The notes beneath the pieces are model-generated. The model saw only the letters and a program-made list of their open reading frames with translations. It did no database searches and was not told where the DNA came from. Shown here in pieces: positions 8,375-17,953 of a stretch of 64,000 bases of DNA. How positions within the stretch are numbered: position 1 is the stretch's first letter; every line of letters begins with the position of its first letter. Both the position numbers and the translations under genes were made by a program. This stretch comes from Hymenobacter psychrotolerans DSM 18569 (GTDB lineage: Bacteria; Bacteroidota; Bacteroidia; Cytophagales; Hymenobacteraceae). The DNA lies in contig NZ_FRAS01000018.1 in assembly GCF_900142395.1 (NCBI RefSeq), forward strand, positions 1 to 64,000, given 5' to 3'.

Positions 8375-10090
8375 ATGCGTTGGGTGATGCGAAGTTGGTT
8401 GACTGTATTGCTGGTGGTGCTGGTGCTACCAAGCTATGGGCAGAATTTGGTTAGAAATCCAGGGTTTGAGCAGTACCTATACTGCACTCAGTACAATCCA
8501 AACTGTGTAGGATGGGCGCGTATGCTCCCTAATGTTGGTACTGGGTCAAGTTGCAACTCAACTGGGGCAAACAGTTGGGTATGTCCAAGTACTGATCTAT
8601 ACGTTGGGCATGTTCTAAAATGTAATAAATCATTTTATAGTTTTCCGCAGACACCTAGAGAGCCCTGGGATACTACTTGGTACACACCGCGCAATGGGGG
8701 AGCATACGTTCTGTTGCAGCCTGTAGCCTATAACCACCCTTTGCAGGACCAGGGCCGCACCTATGCGCAGACGCGCCTAGCTAACCCTTTGCAAGCAGGC
8801 TGCACCTACCGCGTTACGTTCTATGCGCGGCTGAGTTGGACAAAAGAATTTCGCGTCACTAAGCGTGTCCCCCTAGCCTGCGATGCACTCCAAGCGTATC
8901 TTTCGGTTGTGCCTCCCGTTCAGCAAAATTCTCGGCCGCTACTTGGCTACCCGGCGCAGGTTGGCACGCCCCCCGGTATGTTGCTGACGGACACGCTACA
9001 TTATCAGCGGATTACTGGAACATTCGTGGCACAGGGCGGCGAAGAGTACCTGACATTGGGAAATTTCCGGGCACCGCAATTGGTAACTACCCAACCGTTA
9101 TATCCGGTACCGCCTGTTTCTCCCGGCAGCCGGGAGTCACTTAGCATCTACGCCATCGACGATGTGTCGGTGGAAGCCGTGCCGCCAGCCGGCCTGACGC
9201 TGACGGCCGGGCCCGACCAGTTTCTATGCACCTCCAGCGGCGCGGGCGTACCCCTGACGGCTTCGGGAGGGTTCAGCAGCTACCGCTGGAACACGGGTGC
9301 CACCACGCCCACGCTGCTTGTGCGCCAGCCGGGCCGCTACATCGTTACGGCCAACTTTGGCTGTGGCACTGTTTCAGATACGGTGGAGGTAAGCCTCTAC
9401 GACCCCGCCCGACACCGGCTGCTAGGGCTGCCGCCCGTGGAGCTATGTGTTAATGAGCCACGCTTGCTTACTGCCCGCGCCGGCTTTCAGGACTACCAAT
9501 GGACTGATGGAGTCAATGGCCCAAGTCGTACGGTTACGGCGGCTGGCCTCTACCGGCTCACGGCGCGCACCGCCGACGGCTGCCTCGTACGGGACAGTGT
9601 GTGGGTACGCCGACTGGCTGCACCCGTGCCGCCCCGCCTTCCCGCCGACACGATTGTCTGCGCAGATGAGCGGCTCGTGTTGCGTGTGCCGCCTGCCGCC
9701 CAAGGTATCACGTACCAATGGCCTGATGGCAGCCCGGAAACGGAGTACAGCATCCGGCAGCCCGGCACTTATCGGCTACTTATCCGCACCCGTTGCGATA
9801 CGACAGTGGCTACGGTGCGGGTGCGCAAGGTGGAGTGTGCCCCACTGGAAATACCAAATGTTTTCACTCCCAACGCAGACGGTAAGAATGATGTATTCCG
9901 TATCGTGGCTCCGTCTTCAAGGGTGATGCGGCTCTCTATCTATGACCGGTGGGGAAGGCAGGTGTTTCAGACAGAAGCATATACGAACGATTGGCGGGCC
10001 GAGCAGCAGGCAGCGGGAGTGTATTATTATTACCTGCGTGACGAAACGTACGGCCGAGTCTACCGGGGCTGGGTGGAAATAATTCGCTGA
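8375..10090 (+). CDS. Secreted protein with gliding-motility-associated C-terminal (CHU_C, T9SS type B) domain
   Basis: 571 residues. The signal peptide is MRSWLTVLLVVLVLPSYGQ, so the start may be the ATG at 8387, not the one at 8375. The N-terminal half begins NLVRNPGFEQY, typical of carbohydrate-binding-like jelly-roll domains in Bacteroidota surface proteins. Two or more PKD/SprB-like repeats follow (for example AGPDQFLCTSSGAGVPLTAS). The end is a type B T9SS signal: IPNVFTPNADGKNDVFRI through YDRWGRQVFQ and AGVYYYYLRD. It is exported by the T9SS to the cell surface, possibly as an adhesin. Bases 8440-9000 have visibly lower GC than the rest of the gene. Confidence 0.88.
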   Translation: MRWVMRSWLTVLLVVLVLPSYGQNLVRNPGFEQYLYCTQYNPNCVGWARMLPNVGTGSSCNSTGANSWVCPSTDLYVGHVLKCNKSFYSFPQTPREPWDTTWYTPRNGGAYVLLQPVAYNHPLQDQGRTYAQTRLANPLQAGCTYRVTFYARLSWTKEFRVTKRVPLACDALQAYLSVVPPVQQNSRPLLGYPAQVGTPPGMLLTDTLHYQRITGTFVAQGGEEYLTLGNFRAPQLVTTQPLYPVPPVSPGSRESLSIYAIDDVSVEAVPPAGLTLTAGPDQFLCTSSGAGVPLTASGGFSSYRWNTGATTPTLLVRQPGRYIVTANFGCGTVSDTVEVSLYDPARHRLLGLPPVELCVNEPRLLTARAGFQDYQWTDGVNGPSRTVTAAGLYRLTARTADGCLVRDSVWVRRLAAPVPPRLPADTIVCADERLVLRVPPAAQGITYQWPDGSPETEYSIRQPGTYRLLIRTRCDTTVATVRVRKVECAPLEIPNVFTPNADGKNDVFRIVAPSSRVMRLSIYDRWGRQVFQTEAYTNDWRAEQQAAGVYYYYLRDETYGRVYRGWVEIIR

Positions 10091-10166
10091 AAATGCTCGT
10101 ACATTCAAGCCTGTATAACATGGCTACCCGTGAAGCCCCTTATACGCTTACTCATCTGCTCACAGA

Positions 10167-10793
10167 ATGTCCACCACTTCCCTGACCCAGCCTGTTCCTG
10201 TTCTCACGCCCGAACGCCTCGCCACGGCCTATTCCTACGTCAGCTACCGGCTGCTGATTGATGAGCTGCTGGCCGACGGCAAGACCACCGGCCCCCAGCA
10301 GTCGGAGGAGCTGACCGACTACACCCGCCTGAATGTGCAGCGCATGAAGCGCCTCGACAAAACGGTGCAGCTGCTGCCCGCCGTGCAGACCACTCTGAAC
10401 CGGATGCAGGGCCAGTACGCGTGGCTCATCATCACGGAAGGCTGGTGCGGTGATGCTTCGCAGATTGTGCCGGTGCTGGAAGCCATAGCGCTGGCCTCGG
10501 AAGGCAAAATCACGACGCACTACATGCTCCGCGACGAGCACCCCGACCTGATGGACCAGTACCTCACGGATGGCGCCCGCTCCATCCCGAAGCTGGTGGT
10601 GCTGCACGCCGACACGCTCACGGAAGCCGCCAACTGGGGCCCCCGCCCGGCTCCGGCTCAGAAGCTGCTACTAGACCTGAAAGCCCGCGGCGCCACTCAC
10701 GAAGAGTACGCCGAGCAGGTGCACGGCTGGTATGCCCACGACAAAACCCAGACCACCCAAGGCGAACTGCTGGCGCTGTTGCAAACGCTGTAG
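10167..10793 (+). CDS. Thioredoxin-like protein with a WCGD site
   Basis: 208 residues with a thioredoxin-type fold: WLIITEGWCGDASQIVPVLE gives the beta strand and active-site loop, and ARSIPKLVVLHADT supplies the cis-Pro strand. The loop reads WCGD where thioredoxin has WCGPC, so only one cysteine is present and a normal dithiol cycle is not possible. Similar single-Cys proteins are widespread in Bacteroidota as thioredoxin family proteins of unknown role. There is no signal peptide, so it is cytoplasmic. It is monocistronic and ends at a strong convergent terminator. Confidence 0.85.
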   Translation: MSTTSLTQPVPVLTPERLATAYSYVSYRLLIDELLADGKTTGPQQSEELTDYTRLNVQRMKRLDKTVQLLPAVQTTLNRMQGQYAWLIITEGWCGDASQIVPVLEAIALASEGKITTHYMLRDEHPDLMDQYLTDGARSIPKLVVLHADTLTEAANWGPRPAPAQKLLLDLKARGATHEEYAEQVHGWYAHDKTQTTQGELLALLQTL

Positions 10794-10814
10794 CCATATC
10801 TGGAAAGTAGCCTT

Positions 10815-10859
10815 AAAAGAGAAGCCCCACCTCGAATATGGCAGGTGGGGCTTCTCTTT
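10815..10859. terminator. Bidirectional intrinsic terminator
   Basis: Perfect 15-bp stem (10818-10832 and 10843-10857) between two convergent genes, with an A run on the left and a short T run on the right. Confidence 0.85.
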
Positions 10860-10881
10860 GCTGTAGATGCGCCAGAATGCT

Positions 10882-11727
10882 TTACTGCAGCGGAATGGAC
10901 CCCAAATCCGTCACCTGGTCGTTCACGACCGTAACGCCGGTGCGGGTCACAACGCGGTAAGCTGCCTGGCCGGTGGGGGCGGTAGTCGTCGGGAACAGCT
11001 CGACGCGGTAGGTGCCCGAGGGCAGACCGCTAAACTGGAAGGCCCCGGAAGTAGCATCGGTGGCGGTGCTGAACGTGTCGGCGGGCGTGATGGACTGGCG
11101 GATGGCCAGTACCTGCGGCCGGGCAGCAGCCGGCGTAGCGGTGCCGCGCAAGCTGGCCCGCAACTCCTGCGCCAGCACGCGAATGACGGGCTTCAGCAGG
11201 TAGCGCTCCTTTTTGTCGTTACCGGGGCGCCAGTTGCCGCGCTCCACAATGGATTTGGCCACGTCGAAGTCGAGCAGCAGTTGGAAGGTCTGGTCGGGGC
11301 GCACGGTCACGTTGTCGAGTTTCAGCTTCACGCCGGAAGTCTGGCCGCTGGGCGTTTTCAGGTCGTAGCGCTGGCCGTCGCGCCCGATTACGTAGGAGTC
11401 GGGCCCCAGCAGCAGCCGGATTTCTTTCAGGTCGCCGGGCTCAAAATCGGTGCTGACCAACAGGGCTGAGCGGCCATTCACGTATTCCAGCACGTTGATG
11501 GTCTGGGCCTGGAAAGGCAGCGTCTGCCAGCCGTCGGGGTTGTTTTCGTCCTGGAGGTGCACTTCAATCTGGCGCACATCCAGCACTACCTGCTGAAAGT
11601 CGCCGGGGCCGTCCATGAGGCGCACTTCCAGCTTGGTGTTGCCGGAGGCGGAGTCATCGTCTTTGCTGCAGCCAGTGAAGGACAGGGCGGCCAGCAGGGC
11701 TATGGGAAGAAAACGGGTCAGTTTCAT
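10882..11727 (-). CDS. DUF4382 lipoprotein
   Basis: A 281-residue predicted lipoprotein: the signal MKLTRFLPIALLAALSFTGC ends in a lipobox Cys at residue 20. The main domain matches DUF4382 (LEVRLMDGPGDFQQVVLDVR, LEYVNGRSALLVS, LKEIRLLLGPDSYVI), a beta-rich periplasmic or surface domain of unknown function. The C-terminal 75 or so residues look like a carboxypeptidase-regulatory-like sandwich (FQFSGLPSGTYRVEL). A longer frame upstream is disregarded because the signal peptide fixes the ATG at 11725-11727. It follows the AsmA gene on the same strand with a 145-base gap. Confidence 0.88.
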   Translation of the reverse strand: MKLTRFLPIALLAALSFTGCSKDDDSASGNTKLEVRLMDGPGDFQQVVLDVRQIEVHLQDENNPDGWQTLPFQAQTINVLEYVNGRSALLVSTDFEPGDLKEIRLLLGPDSYVIGRDGQRYDLKTPSGQTSGVKLKLDNVTVRPDQTFQLLLDFDVAKSIVERGNWRPGNDKKERYLLKPVIRVLAQELRASLRGTATPAAARPQVLAIRQSITPADTFSTATDATSGAFQFSGLPSGTYRVELFPTTTAPTGQAAYRVVTRTGVTVVNDQVTDLGSIPLQ

Positions 11728-11872
11728 GGGCTTGGAAAAGCGAAGTGGTAGAAAGCAAAAACGGAGCAGTGCGGCGTATACGGCGGCCGCGCTGCTCCGT
11801 TGTGCGGCAACAAACGGGCCGACTGACGGCCTGAACGTTGCTGGGTAAACTTCTATTGCTCTCCGGTTTGTG

Positions 11873-14800
11873 CTATCCGCCGGTTTTGGTGGTGTCCGTT
11901 TTGGCTGGTGCCGGGGTAGTAGCGGGGGCCGAAGCTGGCTCAGTGGGCTTGGCGGGCTGCGTTTTGGGCTTGCCAAACAGCGAGTTGAGGCCTTTGGTCG
12001 CCTGCTCTTTCAGCTTGGCCTGGGCCTCCAGCTTTTTCTTCTCGATTTCCTGCTGCGCCTTGGCCTGCAGCTCCAGCTGCTTGCGCTGCAACTCCCGCTG
12101 CAGGCTGTCCTGGGCTACTTTGGCTTTGGCCTGCAGCTGCAGCTTGGCGTCATCTACCTTGGCCTGCACGATGTTGGTGACGATGTCCTTCGCCTGCGCC
12201 TTCACGCTGCCGGTACTCAGCTTCACCTGTGGGTTGCTCACAGTGCCGCCAATGGTGAGGCCCAGCGTCACGCGCTCCGTGCCCTTGATGTCCGAGACGC
12301 CGGTGAGGCGCGTGAGCTGCCCGCTAAGCTGGTTGCCGAGCTTGCCGGTAGGCACGTTCAGGGCCGTCACGTACTCCAGGCCGCCGCTGCTGATGTTGTT
12401 GGAGCCGCCCACCGTCATCTTGATCTGGCCCACGTTCAGGTCGAAGGGTTTCACGATGAAGTTACCATTGATGATTTCGGCCGCCACATCCTTGTTATTC
12501 ACGGCGAAGCTCTTCAGCTCCTGAAACTGCGTCAGGCTGCTGATTTTGTTCATCACCGGGGAGCCGCTCACGGCCGCGCGCACCACCTCAAACAGGCCTT
12601 TGCCGGTGAGCGTGCTGTAGTTGGGCATCATGTCGGGCCCCATTTCGCCGCTCACGTTGAAGTTGGTGGAGAAGATTCCTTCCAGGTTGTCGGCCAGCGG
12701 CACCAGCGTCTTGATGGAGTTGAAGGCCGAAAAGGCGTTCTGGAAGTTCAGGTTCTTGATGTTTAGCCCGAAGTTGAACTTGGGGTGCGCCAAATCCTTG
12801 CTGCTGTACGAGCCGGTGGTGGCAAACGCGCCGCCCAGCGTGTTAAACGTCAGGCCGTTGAGCGTGGCCGTCTGGTCGCGCACGCCCACGGTGCCCTTCA
12901 CGTTTTCCAGCTTCAGGTTGTCGTAAATCACCTGGCCCACGGTGGTGTTCAGCGTCAGGTCAAACTCTTTCGGAATCTGCAGCACGCCGTCGGCTTTGGT
13001 AGCGGCGGCCGGGGCTTTGGTGGCTGCCACCGCGCCCTTGGTCGGCATGGCCGATACCTCGTCTACCATCCACTCGTTCACGTTGAAGCGCTGCGAATTC
13101 ACGGTCAGGTTGCCGCGCAAGGGCTGGCCGGGCACAAACAGGTAGCCCATGTAGTTGCTGATGGTGCCCGAAGCCGCAATGTCCGACGAGCCCACGAAGC
13201 CGCTCATGTTCTGCAGCACAATCTTGTCGTTATTGAAGGTGGCCGTGGCTTTGGTCACCTTCATGCCCTGCGGCAGGTCGGCACTCTTGTAGGTAATGTT
13301 CTGCGCATTCACTGTGCCTGAGGCCACCACCGTCTGGTAGCGGCCGGCCTCGATGTCGGCCATGTTGCCTTTGGCGGCCACGTTGCCGTTCAGGCGGCCC
13401 GTTACGGTCATGCCTTCCAGCGGGAAGATTTTCGTGATTTTAGTGAGGTCCACGGTGCCTTTCACGTCGGCATCGAAGCGCAGCTTATCTACGCCCTGCG
13501 TGCTCACACGGCCTTCCAGCGGCTCACCTTCCAGCAGCATCCGGAAGTTGCTGATGTCCACGCGCGTGTCGTTCAGCTGGCCCGTCGGGTTGGTCACCAC
13601 GCCCGCCACGGTCAGGTTTTCGATGGGGGCCGGAAACTGCTTGCTCTTTACGTAGCCGTTGGTGAGGTTCATTTTGGCCTGCACCACCGGCATCTGGGTT
13701 TTGGAGTAAGTGCCCTTGGCAGTGCCGTCCACAAACAGCTTGCCGCGCAGCAGCAAATCCTGCACCGGGTACACCTTCATCATCTCGGCCAGGTCCACGT
13801 TGGCTTTCACGCGGCCGTCCACCTTCATCGGCTCCAGCCCATCAATGGCCACGTTGCCATCAATTGGGTTGGCGCCCAGGTCCAGGTGAAACTGCTTCAC
13901 ATTCACTTTCACGTTGTTGGTGAAGCCCGAGGGGTTGTCCACCACCATATCCACGTTGATGTTTTTGGCGGCCTGCGGCAGCTGCGGATACTTGAACATG
14001 CCGTCCTTCACCTGCAGATTCACGCCGTAGCCGGGCATCTTCACCTCGTTCTGCACGCCCTTGAAGTAGCCCTCAAACGCCACCTTGCCGCCGGCCTGCA
14101 CATCCTTAAACTGCTCGGTATACACGCCGGGCACCAGACTCAGAATCGTTTTGAAGTCGGTTTCCAGCGCCTTGAACGTCAGGTCGTAGGTGATGTCGGT
14201 GGCATTCGGCAGGCCGATTGAACCGGCAAACTGCGCCGGGAAGTCGTTCAGCTGCACCTTGTTGTCCTTGAACGTGAACAGCATCTTGTCCAAGTCCATG
14301 GCCATGGTCACGTCGGCGGTCAGCTTCTTCTTGCTCACGTACTCGGTGCCGTCGTAGGCCATCGAAAACTGGTTGGCCGTGGTTTGGCTCACCATGTCGA
14401 AGACGTTGCTGGCGAAGTCGCCGGAGCCGGTGTGGTTCAGGCCACGCAGCTCCATCTTGAAGGGCAAAGTGCGGTCTTCGTAGCGCAGGTGCCCATCCTT
14501 CACTTCCCACTTGCTGATGGCCAGGTTCAGCGAAGTGGTGTCCTGCCCTTTGGCCGCGGCCGCCGAGTCCGACAGCATCACGTCCCAGTTGGCCTTGCCG
14601 CTCTTCAGCACCTTCGCACTGATTGCGGGCCGCTCCAGCAGAATGCTCTTAATCTTGATTTGGTCGCCGCTGATAACGCTCATCAAATCCATGCCCACCC
14701 GAAACGACGGCAGGTAAGCCAGTGTGTCGCGCGCAAACGAGTCCTGCCCGATTACGCGCAGCTCATCAATGCCCAGGGCCAGGTCGGGGAAGGTGCTCAG

Positions 14801-14971
14801 CAGGCTCAGGCTGACGTTGCTCGGGTCGTATTCCACCTTGGCATCTATCCGCTCGGCCAGCTGCTTATCAAGGGCCTGCTTGATCTTGTCTTTGAACAAC
14901 AGCGGCGTAAGGGCCACCGCCGCTACCAGCACCACCAGAAAAATCAGTAAGCCAATCCAGAATTTGCGCAT
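11873..14971 (-). CDS. Large AsmA-family protein
   Basis: 1032 residues. An N-terminal membrane anchor (residues about 5-25) is followed by an AsmA domain (SLLSTFPDLALGIDELRVIG, then SILLERPAISAKVLKSGKAN). A long repetitive beta region leads to the AsmA-like C-terminal domain, about residues 600-900, with FNVSGEMGPDMMPNYSTLTG. Residues about 925-1000 are a charged Gln/Lys/Glu coiled coil, and the tail is Pro/Ala/Thr-rich. AsmA relatives such as TamB and YhdP form grooves that move phospholipids between membranes, so an envelope lipid-transport role is likely. It lies directly upstream of the DUF4382 lipoprotein. Confidence 0.88.
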   Translation of the reverse strand: MRKFWIGLLIFLVVLVAAVALTPLLFKDKIKQALDKQLAERIDAKVEYDPSNVSLSLLSTFPDLALGIDELRVIGQDSFARDTLAYLPSFRVGMDLMSVISGDQIKIKSILLERPAISAKVLKSGKANWDVMLSDSAAAAKGQDTTSLNLAISKWEVKDGHLRYEDRTLPFKMELRGLNHTGSGDFASNVFDMVSQTTANQFSMAYDGTEYVSKKKLTADVTMAMDLDKMLFTFKDNKVQLNDFPAQFAGSIGLPNATDITYDLTFKALETDFKTILSLVPGVYTEQFKDVQAGGKVAFEGYFKGVQNEVKMPGYGVNLQVKDGMFKYPQLPQAAKNINVDMVVDNPSGFTNNVKVNVKQFHLDLGANPIDGNVAIDGLEPMKVDGRVKANVDLAEMMKVYPVQDLLLRGKLFVDGTAKGTYSKTQMPVVQAKMNLTNGYVKSKQFPAPIENLTVAGVVTNPTGQLNDTRVDISNFRMLLEGEPLEGRVSTQGVDKLRFDADVKGTVDLTKITKIFPLEGMTVTGRLNGNVAAKGNMADIEAGRYQTVVASGTVNAQNITYKSADLPQGMKVTKATATFNNDKIVLQNMSGFVGSSDIAASGTISNYMGYLFVPGQPLRGNLTVNSQRFNVNEWMVDEVSAMPTKGAVAATKAPAAATKADGVLQIPKEFDLTLNTTVGQVIYDNLKLENVKGTVGVRDQTATLNGLTFNTLGGAFATTGSYSSKDLAHPKFNFGLNIKNLNFQNAFSAFNSIKTLVPLADNLEGIFSTNFNVSGEMGPDMMPNYSTLTGKGLFEVVRAAVSGSPVMNKISSLTQFQELKSFAVNNKDVAAEIINGNFIVKPFDLNVGQIKMTVGGSNNISSGGLEYVTALNVPTGKLGNQLSGQLTRLTGVSDIKGTERVTLGLTIGGTVSNPQVKLSTGSVKAQAKDIVTNIVQAKVDDAKLQLQAKAKVAQDSLQRELQRKQLELQAKAQQEIEKKKLEAQAKLKEQATKGLNSLFGKPKTQPAKPTEPASAPATTPAPAKTDTTKTGG

Positions 14972-15330
14972 AATTGAAAGAGTGATGAAGGAAAAACAAA
15001 GCTCAGCCTACTGCTAAGCCGCTGCAGCGCTGGCCGAATGCTCAGAGCCGCTACCTGCTTAGCAGATAGCACACCGCCCGCCGTGGTTGCACTTTGGACG
15101 GACCTCCAGCCTTCGGCAATACTGCCGCCGCTGCCCACCGGCGCCCCGGCGAGCTGCTACAAAAGTAGCAGCCTCAGCGTGCCAGCCCCGCAGGCCTGGT
15201 CTGCAAAATCAGGCGTTTGGTCGATTTATGGGGCCGATATACCGTTATTGAGCAGGGAAATCGACAATTTAGTTTCCGCAAAGATGACTGGCCGCGTACG
15301 AATCGGGGCAGCTCGGCGTTTAACAGCTTG
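14972..15330. other. Intergenic region between divergent genes
   Basis: 359 bases between AsmA (minus) and PorP (plus), which must hold both promoters. The only structure seen is a small perfect hairpin, GCTGCTAC-AAAA-GTAGCAGC, at about 15153-15172. No reading frame looks genuine, and no clear TAnnTTTG box was found. Confidence 0.5.
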
Positions 15331-16389
15331 ATGATGGGGCTATTCCGACGGAGAAATATCAGTGGCTGCCGTGTGCCGCGCCGCCTGCGCCAGCCCCTTA
15401 CGGCGGCGGCCGTCGCGCTGACGTTGCCGGCCACCGCCCAGGACCTGTACTTCTCTCAGCCTTACGCCACCCGCCTGCACCAGAACCCGGCCTTCGCCGG
15501 CCTGCTTGATGATGCCAGCCTCACGCTCAGCTACCGCAACCAGTTCCCGACGCTGGCCGGCACGTTCCAGACCAGTCAGCTCGCCGCCGACCTGCGCTTC
15601 AAAGACCAGCACAGCGCCGCCGGCCTGCTCCTGAACTACGACCGGACCGGTGGCCTCGGCTACACCCGTTTCGAGGTAGGCGGCATTTACGCTTATCACT
15701 CGCGCATCAACGAAAACCTGGCTTTCAGCGGCGGCCTGCGGGCCAGCTTCGGCAACCAGCGCATCAGCTACGGCAACCTCGTCTTCGGCGACCAGCTTTC
15801 GGAGGATGGCTCCACGGCGCCCACCACCCGCGAGCCGCTGGACTTCAACCCCGTCAGCTACCTGAGCCTGGGCACCGGCCTTATTCTATATAGTGAGAAC
15901 TTCTGGGTGTCGGTGGCCGGGCATCACCTCAATCAGCCTGACTTAGGGTTTCGCTCCCAAAGCACGCTGCCGCTCCGCTACGAGCTGAGCACCGGCTACA
16001 AGCATTACTTCGTGCGCCGCACCGAAAAGCGCATCTACCGCGAAATCAGCGTGACGCCTACCGTGCATTATGTGCGGCAGGGCGGCTCGCAGCGCGCTGA
16101 GGCCGGATTGTACGCAACCGTGACGCCCATTACGCTGGGCGCCCTGTACCGGGGCATTCCGCTGCCCGGCGCCCCACGCCCGCAGCAGATTCTGACCGCC
16201 ATTGCCGGCGTGAGCGTGGGCAGTTTCCGGGTCGGCTACGCTTATGATGTGGCCCTGAGCAGCTTGAGTGCCGACTTAGGCGGGGCGCATGAAATATCTT
16301 TGAGCCTGCGTGCGTTTGATTCGCTGGAAGCGGCATGGCGCCGACTCAAACGCAGAAATTCCCCGGCGCCTCCTTGTCCATCCTTTTGA
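15331..16389 (+). CDS. PorP/SprF family type IX secretion outer-membrane protein
   Basis: 352 residues. A signal peptide ends at LTLPATAQ, followed by the PorP/SprF hallmark DLYFSQPYATRLHQNPAFAG and a series of amphipathic beta strands, for an outer-membrane barrel of about 14 strands. These proteins assist export or anchoring of T9SS type B cargo such as SprB, and one such cargo protein is encoded at 8375. Two adjacent ATGs (15331, 15334) are possible starts. It precedes the GldJ gene by 67 bases on the same strand, so the two may be co-transcribed. Confidence 0.9.
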   Translation: MMGLFRRRNISGCRVPRRLRQPLTAAAVALTLPATAQDLYFSQPYATRLHQNPAFAGLLDDASLTLSYRNQFPTLAGTFQTSQLAADLRFKDQHSAAGLLLNYDRTGGLGYTRFEVGGIYAYHSRINENLAFSGGLRASFGNQRISYGNLVFGDQLSEDGSTAPTTREPLDFNPVSYLSLGTGLILYSENFWVSVAGHHLNQPDLGFRSQSTLPLRYELSTGYKHYFVRRTEKRIYREISVTPTVHYVRQGGSQRAEAGLYATVTPITLGALYRGIPLPGAPRPQQILTAIAGVSVGSFRVGYAYDVALSSLSADLGGAHEISLSLRAFDSLEAAWRRLKRRNSPAPPCPSF

Positions 16390-16456
16390 ATTGTTGTATT
16401 ATTGCAGCAACTTGCCTTGCCTAACCTCTTTTCTAACAGGTAGTTTCAACTCAATC

Positions 16457-17695
16457 ATGAATTTTTCCAAGTACCTGCGTTTTGCGGTCGTAGGAGCCTG
16501 CGCCCTGGCTTCCTGCAAAAGCGGTCCGCCCACTGCTACCAAACCCGGTAAGTACAGCTCGACGACGGGCATCGATTATAATACCGAAGAGGGGATGAAG
16601 GTAGCCGACTACAAAGGCATTCCGGAAGGTCCCGGCCTGATCTTCATCGAAGGCGGCCGTACGGTGCTGGGCTCGCAGGAAGAAGACGTAACGATGACCC
16701 ACGACAACGTGGAGCGCACCGTTACCATCGCCTCGTTCTACATGGACGAAGCGGAAGTAGCTAACATCCACTGGCTTGAGTATCTGCACTATATCCGCAA
16801 AGACTCGTCGGAAGAATTCTATCAGTCGGCTCTGCCCGACACTACTGTTTGGGCCCGCGAACTGTCGTTCAACGACCCGTACGTAGACTACTACCTGCGT
16901 TACCCCGGCTTCCGCTTCTTCCCTGTGGTGGGCGTAAGCTGGCTACAGGCCAACGACTACTGCACGTGGCGGACGGCCAAGGTGAACGAAACGCTGGCTG
17001 CTAACGCCGATGGCGGCGGAGGCGGCGGCCTGTTCAAGAAAAAGAAGAAAGGCGGCGACGCTGCTGAAGGCACCGACGGCGACGGCAAAACCCGGATTGC
17101 CATCGAAAACGGCAACACCCTGCCGAACTACCGCCTACCCACCGAAGCTGAATGGGAATACGCCGCGCAGGCCCTTATCGGCACCCAGGAAACCGGCAAC
17201 GAAAACCAGGAAAACAAGCGCATTTACCCATGGGATGGCCGTCAGGTACGTAACCCCTATGGTGGCAAAATGGGCCAGTTCCTCGCCAACTTCAAGCGCG
17301 GCCGCGGTGACTACGCTGGTATTGCCGGTTCGCTGAACGACGGCGCCATGATTACGGAGTACATCTACGCTTACCCGCCGAACGACTACGGCCTGTACAA
17401 CATGTCGGGCAACGTGAACGAGTGGGTGCAGGACATCTACCGCCCGCTGTCGTTTGAAGATGTGGAAGACCTGAACCCCTTCCGCCGCAACGGCTTCCTC
17501 GACCCCTCGGAGAAGTACGACAAGAAAGGCTACCAGTCGCTGATCGACGACCACGTGCGTGTGTACAAAGGCGGCTCGTGGCGCGACGTAGCCTACTGGC
17601 TGTCGCCGGGCACGCGCCGCTTCATGGCCGAAGATTCGGCAACCGCTACTATCGGTTTCCGCTGCGCCATGATCAACGCCGGCTCGAACAAGTAA
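16457..17695 (+). CDS. gldJ: Gliding-motility/T9SS lipoprotein, GldJ type
   Basis: A 412-residue lipoprotein (signal ends ACALASC) with a formylglycine-generating-enzyme-like (SUMF1) fold: IFIEGGRTVLGSQEEDV, ASFYMDEAEVANIHWLEYL, YRLPTEAEWEYAAQ, GNVNEWVQDIYRP and GGSWRD. GldJ and GldK share this fold and are needed for gliding and type IX secretion. The PGLIFIEGG entry and the absence of gldL, gldM and gldN downstream favour GldJ over GldK. An odd low-complexity insert (poly-Gly, then LFKKKKKGG and an acidic stretch) sits at about residues 186-215, inside the catalytic-like fold. The ATG at 16457 is fixed by the signal peptide. Confidence 0.8.
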   Translation: MNFSKYLRFAVVGACALASCKSGPPTATKPGKYSSTTGIDYNTEEGMKVADYKGIPEGPGLIFIEGGRTVLGSQEEDVTMTHDNVERTVTIASFYMDEAEVANIHWLEYLHYIRKDSSEEFYQSALPDTTVWARELSFNDPYVDYYLRYPGFRFFPVVGVSWLQANDYCTWRTAKVNETLAANADGGGGGGLFKKKKKGGDAAEGTDGDGKTRIAIENGNTLPNYRLPTEAEWEYAAQALIGTQETGNENQENKRIYPWDGRQVRNPYGGKMGQFLANFKRGRGDYAGIAGSLNDGAMITEYIYAYPPNDYGLYNMSGNVNEWVQDIYRPLSFEDVEDLNPFRRNGFLDPSEKYDKKGYQSLIDDHVRVYKGGSWRDVAYWLSPGTRRFMAEDSATATIGFRCAMINAGSNK

Positions 17696-17722
17696 GCTAC
17701 ACGGACTTCGCGGACGATTATC

Positions 17723-17755
17723 AGGGCTGCCCTACCAGGGCAGCCCTTTCGTTTT
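17723..17755 (+). terminator. Intrinsic terminator of gldJ
   Basis: Perfect stem (AGGGCTGCCCT with its complement, 17723-17747) followed by TTTCGTTTTT. Confidence 0.85.
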
Positions 17756-17901
17756 TAGTCTGCTCAGGCTGCGGTGGTCAGCAGGGCAGCCAGGCCGGAA
17801 GGTGGTCTGGCGGGCCACCTGTAAAGCGCTGGGCCTTCTTTAGTTGGAAGGCTCAGCAGCCCGATTCTGAAGGAGTTTGCAACAGGGTAGTATGGAAAAG
17901 A

Positions 17902-17930
17902 AAAAAGCCGGACAAGTCGCCCGGCTTTTT
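17902..17930 (-). terminator. Intrinsic terminator of the 17954 gene
   Basis: 10-bp stem (17902-17911 and 17921-17930). Read on the minus strand it ends in a T run, 24 bases after that gene's stop. Confidence 0.75.
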
Positions 17931-17953
17931 CCTGCCTGAAGAACCATGATTCG

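Noticed and set aside
16457..17695. GldK instead of GldJ
   Set aside because: The sequence entry to the fold fits GldJ better, and gldL, gldM and gldN do not follow; kept as the alternative.
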